Shown: positions 24,439 through 35,526 of the stretch, one piece after another
Layout: each line of letters begins with the position of its first letter
How positions within the stretch are numbered: the stretch's first letter is position 1
Origin: CAJBLF01 sp964504915
Lineage (GTDB): Bacteria; Patescibacteriota; Gracilibacteria; Absconditabacterales; Absconditicoccaceae
DNA length: 64,000 bases
Direction: 5' to 3'
NCBI GenBank assembly: GCA_964504915.1
Contig: CAZDFH010000001.1
Coordinates: forward strand, 119,339 to 183,338
Translations under genes and position numbers: made by a program
Notes under the pieces: model-generated
The model's input: only the letters and a program-made list of their open reading frames with translations
Databases searched by the model: none
Told to the model about the DNA's origin: nothing

Positions 24439-25165
24439 ATGTTGATCGTAAGAGCTGAAATATTGTCTTGAGACTAGTGTATAGATTTTTACTTTCTATG
24501 ATTATTCCCGACATTTCCTTCTTGGTAAACATAGCAATAAAGATTTTGTCCTTACCGTACAGATTGATTTCACTTTCCATATTAAATATTGCATCCTTGA
24601 CGAGCAATGTCTTCCTGTGTGCAACTTTATCTTGTTGTGCATATAGGACATTAGCCTTGGAATATGGCAAAATAACTTTTGCGAATACCTTGGATTTGAT
24701 TCTCTTGGGGATATATTCCGTATCTAAATATTTTTTTAGTCTGGGTTCGATGGATTGTACACCAAGGAATGCGTAAATACTTCATTTGGAAGTTAAGACA
24801 TCCTCATATCCTTTTTTCAATCCTTCCAATCATTCATAAAAATAAATCTTTGGTGCGTTCCCGTGTTTGTCTGCGATTGCCAATAAGGTAGGGATCATTT
24901 TCTCTAACTTTTTTGACTTTTCTTCTTGGAGTTTTAATAAACGTTTTGGACTAATGACTGTGTAGTATTTTATCTTCCCCCTAATGACTTCTGTAGCAAT
25001 CGATTTTTTACATAATTCTTTGAGTACTGTATACGTGGTAATCCTGTTTTCTTCTGCGTGTCTAGCAATACTACTCGCTGGTGCTGAGCCCAGCTCCAAA
25101 GTAGCTAAATATATCTTAGCCTCTTTCCCTGTAAACCCATTTTCTTGAAGTACTTGGTTGAGCAT
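24419..25165 (-). CDS. TrmB-family transcriptional regulator
   Basis: 248 residues. The N-terminal winged helix reads LQENGFTGKEAKIYLATLEL, ASSIARHAEENRITTYTVLK and a wing IRGKIKYYTVISPKRLL, the usual TrmB/HTH pattern. A basic coiled-coil-like helix (QEEKSKKLEKMIPTLLAIAD) follows and then the C-terminal effector domain with PRLKKYLDTEYIPKRIKSK and KDKIFIAMFTKKEMSGIIIE. TGA glycines at 24830 and 24782. It overlaps the downstream methyltransferase and has a convincing promoter with an internal TGTAGTAA half site, suggesting self-regulation. It sits inside the Cys-rich array and may control it. Confidence 0.85.
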
Positions 25166-25274
25166 TATGGATACTAATAATAAAAGTAAATCGGTACTTA
25201 TATGTAGTTATTCTTCCAAGATTAGCAATTATTTCTGATTGCATCATTAAAAAATGGTGCATAGCATACCACAT

Positions 25275-25302
25275 TTTATAATTATTTACTACAAAAAGTC
25301 AA
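25275..25302 (-). promoter_or_regulatory. Sigma-70-like promoter of the TrmB/methyltransferase unit
   Basis: On the minus strand TTGACT, 16 bases, TATAAA, ending about 110 bases before the ATG at 25165. The spacer contains TGTAGTAA, the half site of the dyad at 22800-22819, placed where a bound repressor would cover the promoter. Confidence 0.55.
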
Positions 25303-25332
25303 TATTACGTATCTCTAGCAATATTTCATATT

Positions 25333-27093
25333 TTACCCATATATTTCCTTATTATAACAGGCTTCGCACCACACTTTATACCCAGAATCTTCTGAATATA
25401 CACTTAGTGTTTCCTCCTTGCAATGATTACATACTCTAAAGTACAGTGATTTCCCAGGCCTATTGGCTAATCATTCATGGAATCTAAGATCGGGATGCTG
25501 TCTAGGCAAAGGAATGGTATGTTTACGATAAAAATCTAATTCTCATTTTTGCAGGATAAAAGGTCTACCCGATTCTTCACAGAGGATAATTTTTTTTAAG
25601 ATATCATCATCAACATCATTAACATTCTCCGGTAATTCTCAGGCACTTATTCTCTGAATATTTTCTGGTATGTTAATCTCTGGTTTTGCTTCTAACCAAG
25701 TGAGTCATCTCCTGAGCACTTCTTCTTTGGATAAAGGGAAATAGGCGTTGGTCACCAGCTCGTTGTATGCAAATGGTCATGTCGTCATCGGAAAAAACTC
25801 CCCCCGCTCCCCTATATGCATAAGATAATCTATAATCTCTGGGACTATCTGTTCGTACTCTTGCTGTGTATATTGGGTATTTAGGATACAATATTCTTTG
25901 TTTTTTAAGCCAACACAACCAAAGCAATGATGACAGTAAAACAAATCCGCACTATAAAAGATATCAGAAGCATTTTCACTTACCTGATCCGATCACCACA
26001 CATTTTGGACGTTATATCCAATATTTCAGGAATTGTAGATTCTCTCGATACCGATACCAAATGAGCTTACGTCCATACAATTTTTATTCGGCCCCATGGT
26101 CATGGAATAGCAATATCTTGCATTTTCCATCTCCTTCATATCAAAGCAACAGACGACATTTTTGGTATTATAGAGAAAGTTTCCAATAGAATTTTCTGTC
26201 TGCACGCACATAGTTGCTTTGTTGGGATGTTGGAGACTGAATGACTGAAACTCTTGCTGAAACTCATCACGTACCGTCTTGGAACCGGAGAAATATTTTG
26301 TCACATATTGATCGTATGCCTCTTTAGTGACTTGCTTATTTCGGATACAATATTTCTGATTGATGAGGTTCTTACATCAGATACAATACTCACAGTTGAC
26401 ACAATTTTCTAGGAAATAACTGTGTCTACACTGCTGACAATTTCTAGCATACATTACTGCGAAGGATTTCGAAACATCAGTGCATCAGTAGCAATGCTCC
26501 GAGTCGAAGATATAGAAATTCCCTACACAATTTTTACATCATTTGATATAGAGATCATAATAACAATCTTCGTTAAAATCAGCGCCAAAGGTGAAATAAC
26601 AATTTTTGTTGCTACCAGCATAATTGGTATAATCGGAATTTTTATCTAGGAGAAAATTGCTTGTAACATTAAATTTTGGTACGTCATAGTAGAGCTCTCT
26701 CAGTTGATCGAAAAATGATCTTGTAAAATCTATCTTACGTCCGTATTGCAATCCATCTCGTTGATCAGATCGCCAGATTTTCTGATCATATACCTTGACT
26801 GGTATCTCTGGTCTAAACCTAGAAATCACTGTCTTCCCAGAAAAATCACATGTCCTCTTATACAGATTAGTGAGGTTATCAAATCCCATTCTTCTTCTCT
26901 GCCTCTCTTCTGGGCACATATTTGGTACTGGTAGTGGATATTTTTTTCAAGCGACTACTGGACTGAGGAGATCCAGCATATTCAAATCTGACTGGAAAAT
27001 GGGGAAGGGCTGTCCACTAACTTTGCAGGTCTTCCACTCTACAATCGGATCGTTTGTTTGTTTACTTATAAACTCATACACTTCTTTTTGCAT
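25333..27093 (-). CDS. CRP14: type 2 Cys-rich paralog
   Basis: 586 residues. Starts MQKEVYEFISKQTNDPIVEW, then TCKVSGQPFPIF and MCPEERQRRR. First block with CYFTFGADFNEDCYYDLYIK; the second ends CFGCVGLKNKEYCILN. C-terminal ribbon CNHC and CEACYNKEIYG; the last Gly is GGG, not TGA. It ends 167 bases before the TrmB-like gene start, so it is the next gene upstream of that unit on the minus strand. Function unknown. Confidence 0.88.
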
Positions 27094-27233
27094 CTTATTG
27101 GCCACATGTTAAAATGTCCTGAAAGTTTGAAAGGTTGGTTTTGAAGCGTCATTACTTACATATTTACTAAACTTTCTAACAACAAAACATACAACAAACC
27201 TTTTAACTTTATTAACTTTTTAACCTTTTAACT

Positions 27234-28931
27234 TTAACCATATATTTCTTTGTTGTAGCATTGCTCGCAATACACAATTTCCTTCCTTTCTGGTGCATAC
27301 GAAGTTTTGATATCTACTCAACATTTATTGCATTTCCTCTCTCGGAGCTTGCGAGGATTTCTTAGGTTCATCCTATCCATATGCCTCTGGTCAGAATGAC
27401 GTCTTGGTAATTGAAGCTCATTTTTGCGATAAAATTCCAACTCTTGTTTGATGATGCGAAATGGCTTCTTGGTTATTTCACATTCAATTGCCTGCTTAAG
27501 GATATCATCTTCTACATCTTTGATATCAGGAAGTTCACTAGCCTTGAGGATTTTTTCGACCTTGGGGAATGGCATTTCATAATCACTCCACTTAAACCCT
27601 CTTTGTGTGGCTTCAGCTTTCGTCAAAGGATAGTATTCTTGTGCAACTGTTTCATTATAGCCAAAAGGAGATATTATAGCTGGGGGAAATTGTCATCGTT
27701 CTTCCGTGGCAATCATATGTTCTATAATTTTAGCTACCGTTTCCTCATACTCCTTTGGCGTATATTGTTTATTGAAAATACAATATGACTTGCCTACGAG
27801 TCCAGAACAGCCGAAACAATTACTACATCCACGGACACAACAGTTACAATAATAGATGTTATTTACGTTATCTCGACAATTTATATCAAAAAGTAGATGA
27901 TTCATTTTGATCCCACAAGAAATCGTATTATAAGAAAATTCTATCCCATCTCCTATGGCTGAGATATCATAGCTCTCCATATTATTTGGCCTCAAGTCAT
28001 AGCAGAATTTAACGTTTTCAGATTCGGCAATGTCATAGCAATATTTAGCATTTTTGCTGGTATGTATGTTATCTCCTATGCAATCTTCAGATTGTATAAT
28101 AGTTGCATATTTCATTGGCGTCTTCATCATCAGTGATTGAAATGATGCTGACAAAGATTTTTTACTGCTTGCTTTCTTTCGGAAGGCTACTTTCTCTGCG
28201 TACTCTTCTTTGGGATATGCTTCGTTGAAGATATGATATTTCTTACCTACCAATCCTATACAGCCAAAACAATTTTCACAGCCAATACAATCTTTGCAGA
28301 GATAGCAATTGAGACAGTCCGTACATTCTCTGAGATAACATCCATGATTACAGTTGTGGCAATCTATACACTCGTAGCATCTTTCACAGTCATTACATCT
28401 CAGACTATCTACTACATCCTTGCATTTACCCAATCCTTTACAGTAATAGCAGTCCTCTGACCAGATAGCATTAAAACAAAGATAACTATCTTTCATCCCT
28501 GTAGTCTGATTACAGAAAGCACTATTTTCTGGTTGATTATTTATCATACTCAGCATAGGCACCTCAGTGACAAGTTTTTCAAACTGTGGGAAAAATGGTT
28601 TTGTAAAATCAAAATCTCTGCCGTATTCCATAGCATCCCATTTGTCACCTCGCCATTCTTGTTGTTCATACACTTTGCATGCTTTATCGGGAGAATAAAT
28701 AGAAATGATATCCTGCCCTGTAAGATCACACTTTCTTTTGTATAGACATCTTTCATTACGAAAACTCAGTCTTTGCTGTTGGCGACAATCAGGGCACAAT
28801 GCTGGTCTTGGAAGTGCATACTTCTTCCCTGCAAGTATGGGAGAAATTTTGTCATAGAATGCTACATCTTCATCCAAGATATCAAAAGATGCTCAACAAG
28901 CTCCACATTTTTTAGTTTCTGCAATTCCCAT
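27234..28931 (-). CDS. CRP15: type 1 Cys-rich paralog, very Cys-dense
   Basis: 565 residues. Starts MGIAETKKCGACGASF; CPDCRQQQR completes the finger. The first block is the richest seen: CNDCERCYECIDCHNCNHGC and then YLRECTDCLNCYLCKDCIGC, ending ENCFGCIGLVGKKYHIFN. Such C-x2-C and C-x5-C spacing could form a ladder of metal-binding or stacked cysteines. C-terminal CNKC-Gly(TGA) and CEQCYNKEIYG, with the last Gly GGT. Start at 28931 found by reading through the TGA at Cys-Gly-Ala-Cys-Gly. Function unknown. Confidence 0.88.
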
Positions 28932-28956
28932 AATGTTATTTTTAAAAATATAAAAA

Positions 28957-30648
28957 TTAATAGACTTCTTTGTTATAGCATACTTCACAGTATACGGTTT
29001 CCTTTCTCTCTGGTGAATATGTTGTTTTGATATCAGTTCAACACTTCATACATTTTTTATCTCGGAGCTTGCGTGGATTGCGAAGGGACATCCTTTCTTT
29101 GTGTCTTTGGTCTGGATGTTTTGTGGGCAACTTGAGAGATTGTGATCTATAATATCCAAGTTCCGATTTAATGATTCTAAATGGTCTGCCTGTAATCTCG
29201 CAGATGACTGCACTTTTTAAAATTTCTTCGTCGGTCAGCGACTCTAGGTCGGCAGTGGCGATTAAATGTGTTCAAGCCGGCACTGTCACTGCATATTCTG
29301 TATCCATTCGAGTAAATCCGTTACTTAGTGCTTCCTCTTTCGTCAATGGATAATATTCCATGACGACGGTTTCATTATAACAAAATGGTGAGATTTCTAC
29401 TGGGAAAAATTCTCATCGCTCTCATGTCTCTTGCATATGTTCAATAATTTTTGGCACTAGAATCTCGTATTCTGCTCTAGTATATTGCTTGTTGAGGATA
29501 CAATATTCTTTATTTCTCAACCCTGAGCATCAGAAACAATGATGACAGGCGATGCAAAAATGGCTGTAAAATAAATCAGATCATGCCGATCGACAAGAGA
29601 AACAAAAGTACGAATGAGATAGTGACTCGCATCCAATGGTCTCTATATTGAATGAACTATGATTTCCTGAAAATGTATCATCATACACATTATCTACCAT
29701 CATGGGATCCACAACAAATGTAGAATCTTCCGTGTCTTTAGCTCCATATACTTCTTTACAGTTTTTGCATCTATTGAGATAATCCCCTGTCACATGGTCA
29801 CATGCAATGATATTTGCATATTTGCGGATAGTATTCTGCATCAACAACAGAAAATCTGAATATATGTCTGCGTATGGTTTGTTTTTATATGTTTCTACTT
29901 TTTTCTCGTATTCTTCTTTCGTATAGGGCTTATTCTCTATGTGATATTGCTTATTCACTAAGTTGGAGCATAGGTAACAGCTCGTACAATTATTACAAGC
30001 GAAACAGAAATTACAATCATAGCAATGATCTAAATCTTTGGAAAAATTACATTTTACGCAACCGAGACAATCTGAAAGATTGGCTGACCACTCACATTCT
30101 GAGCAATAGGATAGATCTATAGAATTCTTAATAAAATAGGATCTTGAAAGATGAGCTGAATCTTCTACTCGTCCATAATCAAAACAGAGATAACTATTTT
30201 TACTATATCATCCAAAGTTATTAAAATCGCAATTTTCATTTCCCACCCCGATTAATGCCACTTGTGGTACGGTTTTTAATAAGGCATCAAATTGTTGGAA
30301 GAATGGTTTGCTCATATCCATATCACGGCCACATTCTGTCCCATCTCGTGAATCTGCATATCGTTCTGGTGTTGCATAGACCTGATACTTCTTGTCTGGG
30401 CTAAACATGGAGATAATGGTCTTCCCTGTCTTACTGCATGGCCTATGATAAAGTTTCCTCTCGTTACGAAAACACATCCTCCTCTGCTGACGGCAATCAG
30501 GACAAAAGGTCGGAGCGGGGATATTGAGTTTCTTTCCCGCAAATACAGGAGAAATTTTATCGTAGAATTCCATATCCTTATCAGTGATATTGAATGCGGT
30601 TCCACAATGGGCACATTTTTTTGTCTCTACAATTTTTTCTTCCATCAT
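28957..30648 (-). CDS. CRP16: type 1 Cys-rich paralog
   Basis: 563 residues from 30648, or 562 from the second ATG at 30645, which matches the MEEKIVETKKC starts better. CAHCG and CPDCRQQRR form the finger. The second block contains HSYFCFSCRSA and ends with CFGCSGLRNKEYCILNK-like residues. C-terminal CMKCG and CEVCYNKEVY then TAA, without the extra Gly. Gap to CRP17 13 bases. Function unknown. Confidence 0.87.
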
Positions 30649-30661
30649 TGCTATCCGTCAA

Positions 30662-32428
30662 TTAATAAACTTCTTTGTTATAACAATCCTCACAGTACAC
30701 TTTATATGTACTCTCTTTCTTATACACACTCAGCATTTCAATTCAACAGTTATCGCAATCTCTAGCGTAGAGTTCTTTGGGTGGCATGAGAGCTATCCTA
30801 TCTCTATATCTTTGCAGTGGGTGTTTTTTGGGCAATGGGATGTTATACTTGCGATAAAACTCTAATTCTTTGGGTAAAATTTTGAAAACTCTCCCTGTAT
30901 CGATACACCTTATCGCCTTTTTTAGAATGGTATCGTCTACAGCTTCTGGATCGTAGGGCAATGCATTCCCATCTATTACTTCAAGATGCTCTGGGATATC
31001 GCATTCTGTAATTTCATCTATCCGATGAGCAGCGTATATATCCACGGCATCTTTCTCTACATAATAATAATCTTGAGCAATGGTGTGATTGTATGCGAAT
31101 GGAGACATAGAGATAGGGAAAAATTCTCATCGTTCTCCTGCCTTCATCATTCTCTCGATAATTTCTCATACTACTTGCTGATATGCCTCTCTGGTATATT
31201 GCTTATTTAGGATACAATATTCTTGGTTTTTCAATCCTATACATGCGAAACAATGTTTACAACCATGACACATTTCACTATACCACACATCGTCACAACT
31301 CCGACAAAAATTAGTAAATCATACTTGATGGGAAAAATCGGGGACGATGCTTTCATAGCACAGATCCAGTTCTCCTCCTACCGTCAGATCTACCCCATCT
31401 ACTCATGTGTCTCAGAAGGTCCGATATTTACAATTCTTACTATTTTTGAGATTATAACAAGCGATATTGTTTTGCGCATTCACTAGATTGTTTCCAAAAG
31501 AATGCTCTGTCGTCACAAGATTCATATTTTTCCTAGGAAATGTTTGGAGAAATTCTCTATATTTTTTTTGAAGTTCACTTGGATTGTTTTTATAGCTCTG
31601 ACAGATTTTTTTATGCTCTTCTTCATATACTTCTCTAGAGAGCTGTTCATTGAATATACAATATTGGGCATTGTTTAATCAGACACATCCTATACAATTC
31701 TTACATCCATGGAGTTCGTATGCCAAGAAGCATCTTGTACAATCGCTACAATGAGACGCATAGAAACACTCATACAAGCTGTGACCTTCTGTGCATTCAT
31801 AGCAGACTTTAGAATCCATAGTAAAAAAGCTGTCTATGAGTAGCTCTCCATTTGCCATATTTGAACTATAGTAACAGTCTCTAAGCTTTCGTGACACTGT
31901 GTTGAGGTAGCAGTCTTTGGACAGTGCCATATTTTGACAATATTCACAATTTTCACTCTTGATCCCATCGTCATTGACCATAGCAATCTTTGGCACCTGC
32001 ACGAACAATTGCTGATACTGATGTATAATTGAAACTTTTTCATCAAGATCCATGCCATATTGCTTGGCATCTCGTTTGTCAGATCGCCAGTATTTTACCT
32101 TGTAGACTGGACCAGGAATCGAAGGATGATAGATACTCACCATCGATTCTCATGAGAAATCACAAGTTCTTTTGAAATACATATGATCGTTTTTCCATGT
32201 CATTCTCCTTCTCTGCCTCTCTTCTGGACATAACGTCGGTGTCGGGATGAAAAACTTTTTTCCGTTAAACGTAGGACTTATCTTTTCGTAAAAATCCAAA
32301 TCTGACTGAAAAATCGCAAACGGTTGTCCACTTACTTTGCAGGTCTTCCACTCCACGATCGGATCGCCTGCCCCGTCTTTAGCGGGGTTTGTTTGTCTTG
32401 ATATAAACTCGTATACCTGTTTGTCCAT
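30662..32428 (-). CDS. CRP17: type 2 Cys-rich paralog with N-terminal insert
   Basis: 588 residues. Starts MDKQVYEFISRQTN, then an insert reading PAKDGAG, then DPIVEW and TCKVSGQPFAIF; CRP20 lacks the insert. LCPEERQRRR follows. First block CTEGHSLYECFYASHCSDC; second block ends CFACIGLKNQEYCILNK. C-terminal CDNC and CEDCYNKEVY then TAA. About 130 bases at its 5' end are nearly identical in DNA to CRP19 and CRP20, while the rest diverges, pointing to gene conversion. Function unknown. Confidence 0.88.
32367..32387. repeat. In-frame GC palindrome, short type, in CRP17
   Basis: CCCCGTCTTTAGCGGGG within the coding sequence; stem CCCCG/CGGGG, seven-base loop. It encodes PAKDGAG and preserves the frame. 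Similar elements occur in CRP19, CRP21 and ahcY. Confidence 0.8.
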
Positions 32429-32440
32429 TATGATATCGAA

Positions 32441-32472
32441 CTAGTAAATTTCTTTATTATAACAAGTCTCAC
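32441..32472 (-). pseudogene. Fossil C-terminus of a lost Cys-rich paralog
   Basis: The minus strand reads ETCYNKEIY followed by TAG, the exact ending of a family member, but the frame upstream meets a stop within about a dozen codons and a GC palindrome (about 32471-32495) lies there. The real end of CRP18 is about 65 bases further right. I read this as the last few codons of a deleted copy. Confidence 0.6.
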
Positions 32473-32535
32473 CCCGCCTCGCGGGACTACGCCTGCTGAA
32501 GTTTTCTAATACGTTTTACCTTCAAAACAACGTTG

Positions 32536-34266
32536 TTAATATATTTCACGATTATAGCAGGCTTCGCAGTACACAATTTCCTTTCCCTCTGGTGGGTAGC
32601 AGGTCTTAATATCTACTCCACATTTCATACATTTTCTGTCCCATAATTTTCTCGGATTTCTTAATTTCATTCTTTCTGCATGACGAATATCAGGATGTTT
32701 AGTCGGAAGTGGTACATTATGCTTACGATAAAAATCCAGTTCTTGTGCTGTAATTCTAAAAGGTCTTCAAGTCACATCACAGGTTATCGCCCATTTCAAA
32801 ATATCATCTGAGACCAAGGAAATAGTTGGCGGAAGTTCAGAAGATTTTAGAATTTTTTCTACTTTGGGGAATGGTGTTTCGTAATCGCTTCGTTTATATC
32901 ATTTCTTCAATGCTTCTTCTTTGGTCAATGGACAATCCTCCATAGCAACTGTTTCGTTGTAGCCAAAAGGTGAAATGTGAGATGGAAAAAATTCTCACCA
33001 TTCTCAGTCAGCCTTCATTTTTTCTATGATTTGTGGGACGAGTTTTTCATATTCATCTTTGGTGTACTGTTTGTTGAGAATACAATACGATTGATTTTGT
33101 AGTCCTGCACAGCCAAAACAATTCTGGCAATTCATACAATAATCACAGTACAATAATTCGTTATTTGTTCGACATAAATTCACGAATGCACTTTTGTATC
33201 CATTATAGCCACTCGCATGAGCTTCGAGCATGAGCTCTACGATATCTCCTATCATAGAAACATCCATGCAATCCTTCACTCATACGCAAGAATCTCGTCC
33301 ATAGGACACATCTTCCGCATCCGATACAGTGAAACAAGATGCACAATTTTTGCAATTCGTTAAGTATTCTCCATCAGAATTAATAGTCTCTTTCCCTGTA
33401 TAATATTTTCTAATCTGCTTTTCTTTGAGTTGTGAAAAATCGGTTTTGCATTGCTTTATCTTATCGTAGGTCAGTGGAATAATTTCGTTCAATTTCGCTT
33501 CATATTCCTCTTTCGTAAGCTGCTGATTTCATCGGCAATATTGCTTATTTCTCAATCATGTACAGAGACAACAGTTATGACATCAGACACAATCGTAGAG
33601 GAAATATCCATCGCTACAGTCTTTGCAACTTTCAGCGAAGTGTAAATCATATACCTTATGGACGTCAAAACATTCGTAGGAATTTTCACTCTTGAGAATA
33701 TTGTAACTATCTACGCAGGTGTTGGATTCTACACATCGGCGGGAATACAAGCATTCCTCAGATTGGAATGTGGTAGAACACATATAGCAATTTTTACAAT
33801 TTCCCATGATGACATTATACTCGCAGTTCGTCGATGTTTTAACCAGGTTGGATATTTTAGGGACCTTGAGAAGTAGATCTGCGAATTGTTGGAAAAACGG
33901 CTTCGTAGGATCGAAATCTTGCCCGTACTCTAATGGATTTCGTTTGTCTGATCGTCGAATCTCCTGACTATAGACCTTGTATGGTTTGCCTGCCCCGTCA
34001 CTATTCGCTGCGGGGTCTGGTGAATAAATGGAAAGGATATCCTTTCACGAAAAATCACATTTTCTTTTGTAGAGTTTCTTCTCATTACGAAAAGATAATC
34101 TCCTCTGCTGACGACAATCAGGACAGAAGGTTGGCGATGAAATTTGTTGTTTCTTCCCAGCCAAGATGGGTGAAACTTTGTCGTAGAATGCTAAGTCCTT
34201 GTCTGTGATATCAAAGGATGATCAGCAATGAACGCATTGTTTAGTTTCGATGATTTTTTCTTCCAT
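32536..34266 (-). CDS. CRP18: type 1 Cys-rich paralog
   Basis: 576 residues. Starts MEEKIIETKQCVHC; CPDCRQQRR completes the finger. A nine-residue PAANSDGAG insert sits between SPD and KPYKVY, identical in position to CRP12. The first block includes CYMCSTTFQSEECLYSRRC and CKDCSDGYFLYDC; the second has CDYCMNCQNCFGCAGLQNQS. C-terminal CMKC-G and CEACYNREIY then TAA. It starts 35 bases downstream of an unrelated gene. Function unknown. Confidence 0.88.
33989..34016. repeat. In-frame GC palindrome, long type, in CRP18
   Basis: Same 28-base element and same insertion site as in CRP12, encoding PAANSDGAG. Either these three copies descend from one insertion or conversion spread it. Confidence 0.8.
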
Positions 34267-34301
34267 GAGATAATATTGTATGTCATATAAAATAATAACT
34301 A

Positions 34302-35516
34302 CTATGTATATCCGCATTTCTCTCCAATATTTTTCTTCATTTCTTCACTGACATATTTTAAAGGACAGCCCATTATCAATCCTAATCTTTGATTGCCGAA
34401 TCTTCTTATTTTATTCCTGGGTAGCTTCTGGTATGACTCCTTATCTAGCACTCCATAGATATTTAGCATATCTGCTTTGAGATCTTCGATCATAGCCTGT
34501 ATTGGATTATATCACAGCTCTCTCGATATTTCTAAGATGATTTTTTCCATAATAAATGCTGTATTTGCTTTGAGATCCAGATCGAGTATGGCTTCAGTAA
34601 CCCTTCATGTATGGTGGCGTCTACCATATAATGTAATACCTTCAGCTATAGATTGTGGGATGTCCCATCCAAGTTTTTCACATAATTCATATTTTTGATT
34701 GATATATAGGCGACGAACTGTTTTCCCCATCAGCATACCTGCATACTTTGCGATATCATTTAACTCATTTGGATCTTTTCTTAGTAGTTCTAGGGCAGAG
34801 TATATGTTTTTATCTGCTAGCATTTGAATGACTTCATCTTTTAAGTTCCATCATAAGTGCTCCCCAAATTCTATCAAGTCCTCCTTAGTGCCATTGGTCG
34901 TTCTTCCATTGATTATACTTACCCACTCACAACCGAATATTGCCTTGAAAGAAACATACGTATAGTCTCTCAATGTTTTCTGACTATGAATACCCGTTTT
35001 GGTTTTGATATCTTGCCTAATTTCTTCTTTGAGATCCCGACCAAACACTTCTGCTAGATCCATAAGATCCTTCCTATGAACCGAGCCTCTGATGGATCTT
35101 CCCAAGATAGTACTCAATTGTCACATCCCCACAAGTGATTCAAATCTTTCTATCTTACATGACACAAGTTTCATCGCACCATTTATTTCCGCTCACGTGA
35201 GTATGTCGTATACTTCTTTCGTCACTTTTTCTCTATTTGCATTTCTTCTTGTGGCTACTCTTAGATATTCTAATTCCGATCTAGCATCCTCTATCACCTT
35301 TATTACCATTCAAGTTTTTCTCTTCATATCTCGTTCACATAAACAGAGTTGGATATTTGGGTTTTGTGTTTTCTCTTTTTTATATACAATATCATTTAAA
35401 TTGTCCACTCGAGAAAATATCTGATACAATTCTCACTTTTCATTTTTTAATATATAAGTTTTCCCCTCTGGTCGAGGGATTGATGATTGTTCTATTAAAG
35501 CATATCTTTCTGTCAT
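34302..35516 (-). CDS. Unknown protein embedded in the Cys-rich array
   Basis: 404 residues, not recognised. Starts MTERYALIEQSSIPRPEGKT; it is poor in Cys, helical and charged, with ILGRSIRGSVHRKDLMDLAE, VFGRDLKEEIRQDIK, LADKNIYSALELLRKDPNEL and MLMGKTVRRLYINQKYELCE. No signal peptide or membrane segment seen. TGA glycines at several positions keep the frame open. It lies 10 bases from CRP19 and 35 from CRP18 on the same strand, so it is probably co-transcribed with them. No function assigned. Confidence 0.75.
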
Positions 35517-35526
35517 CAGAACACCA

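Noticed and set aside
24419..24670. Separate 83-residue gene
   Set aside because: It is the C-terminal part of the TrmB-like regulator joined through TGA codons.
27150..27175. Third copy of the TGTAGTAA dyad before CRP14
   Set aside because: Only one arm (TTACTAAA) resembles it and the other does not pair.
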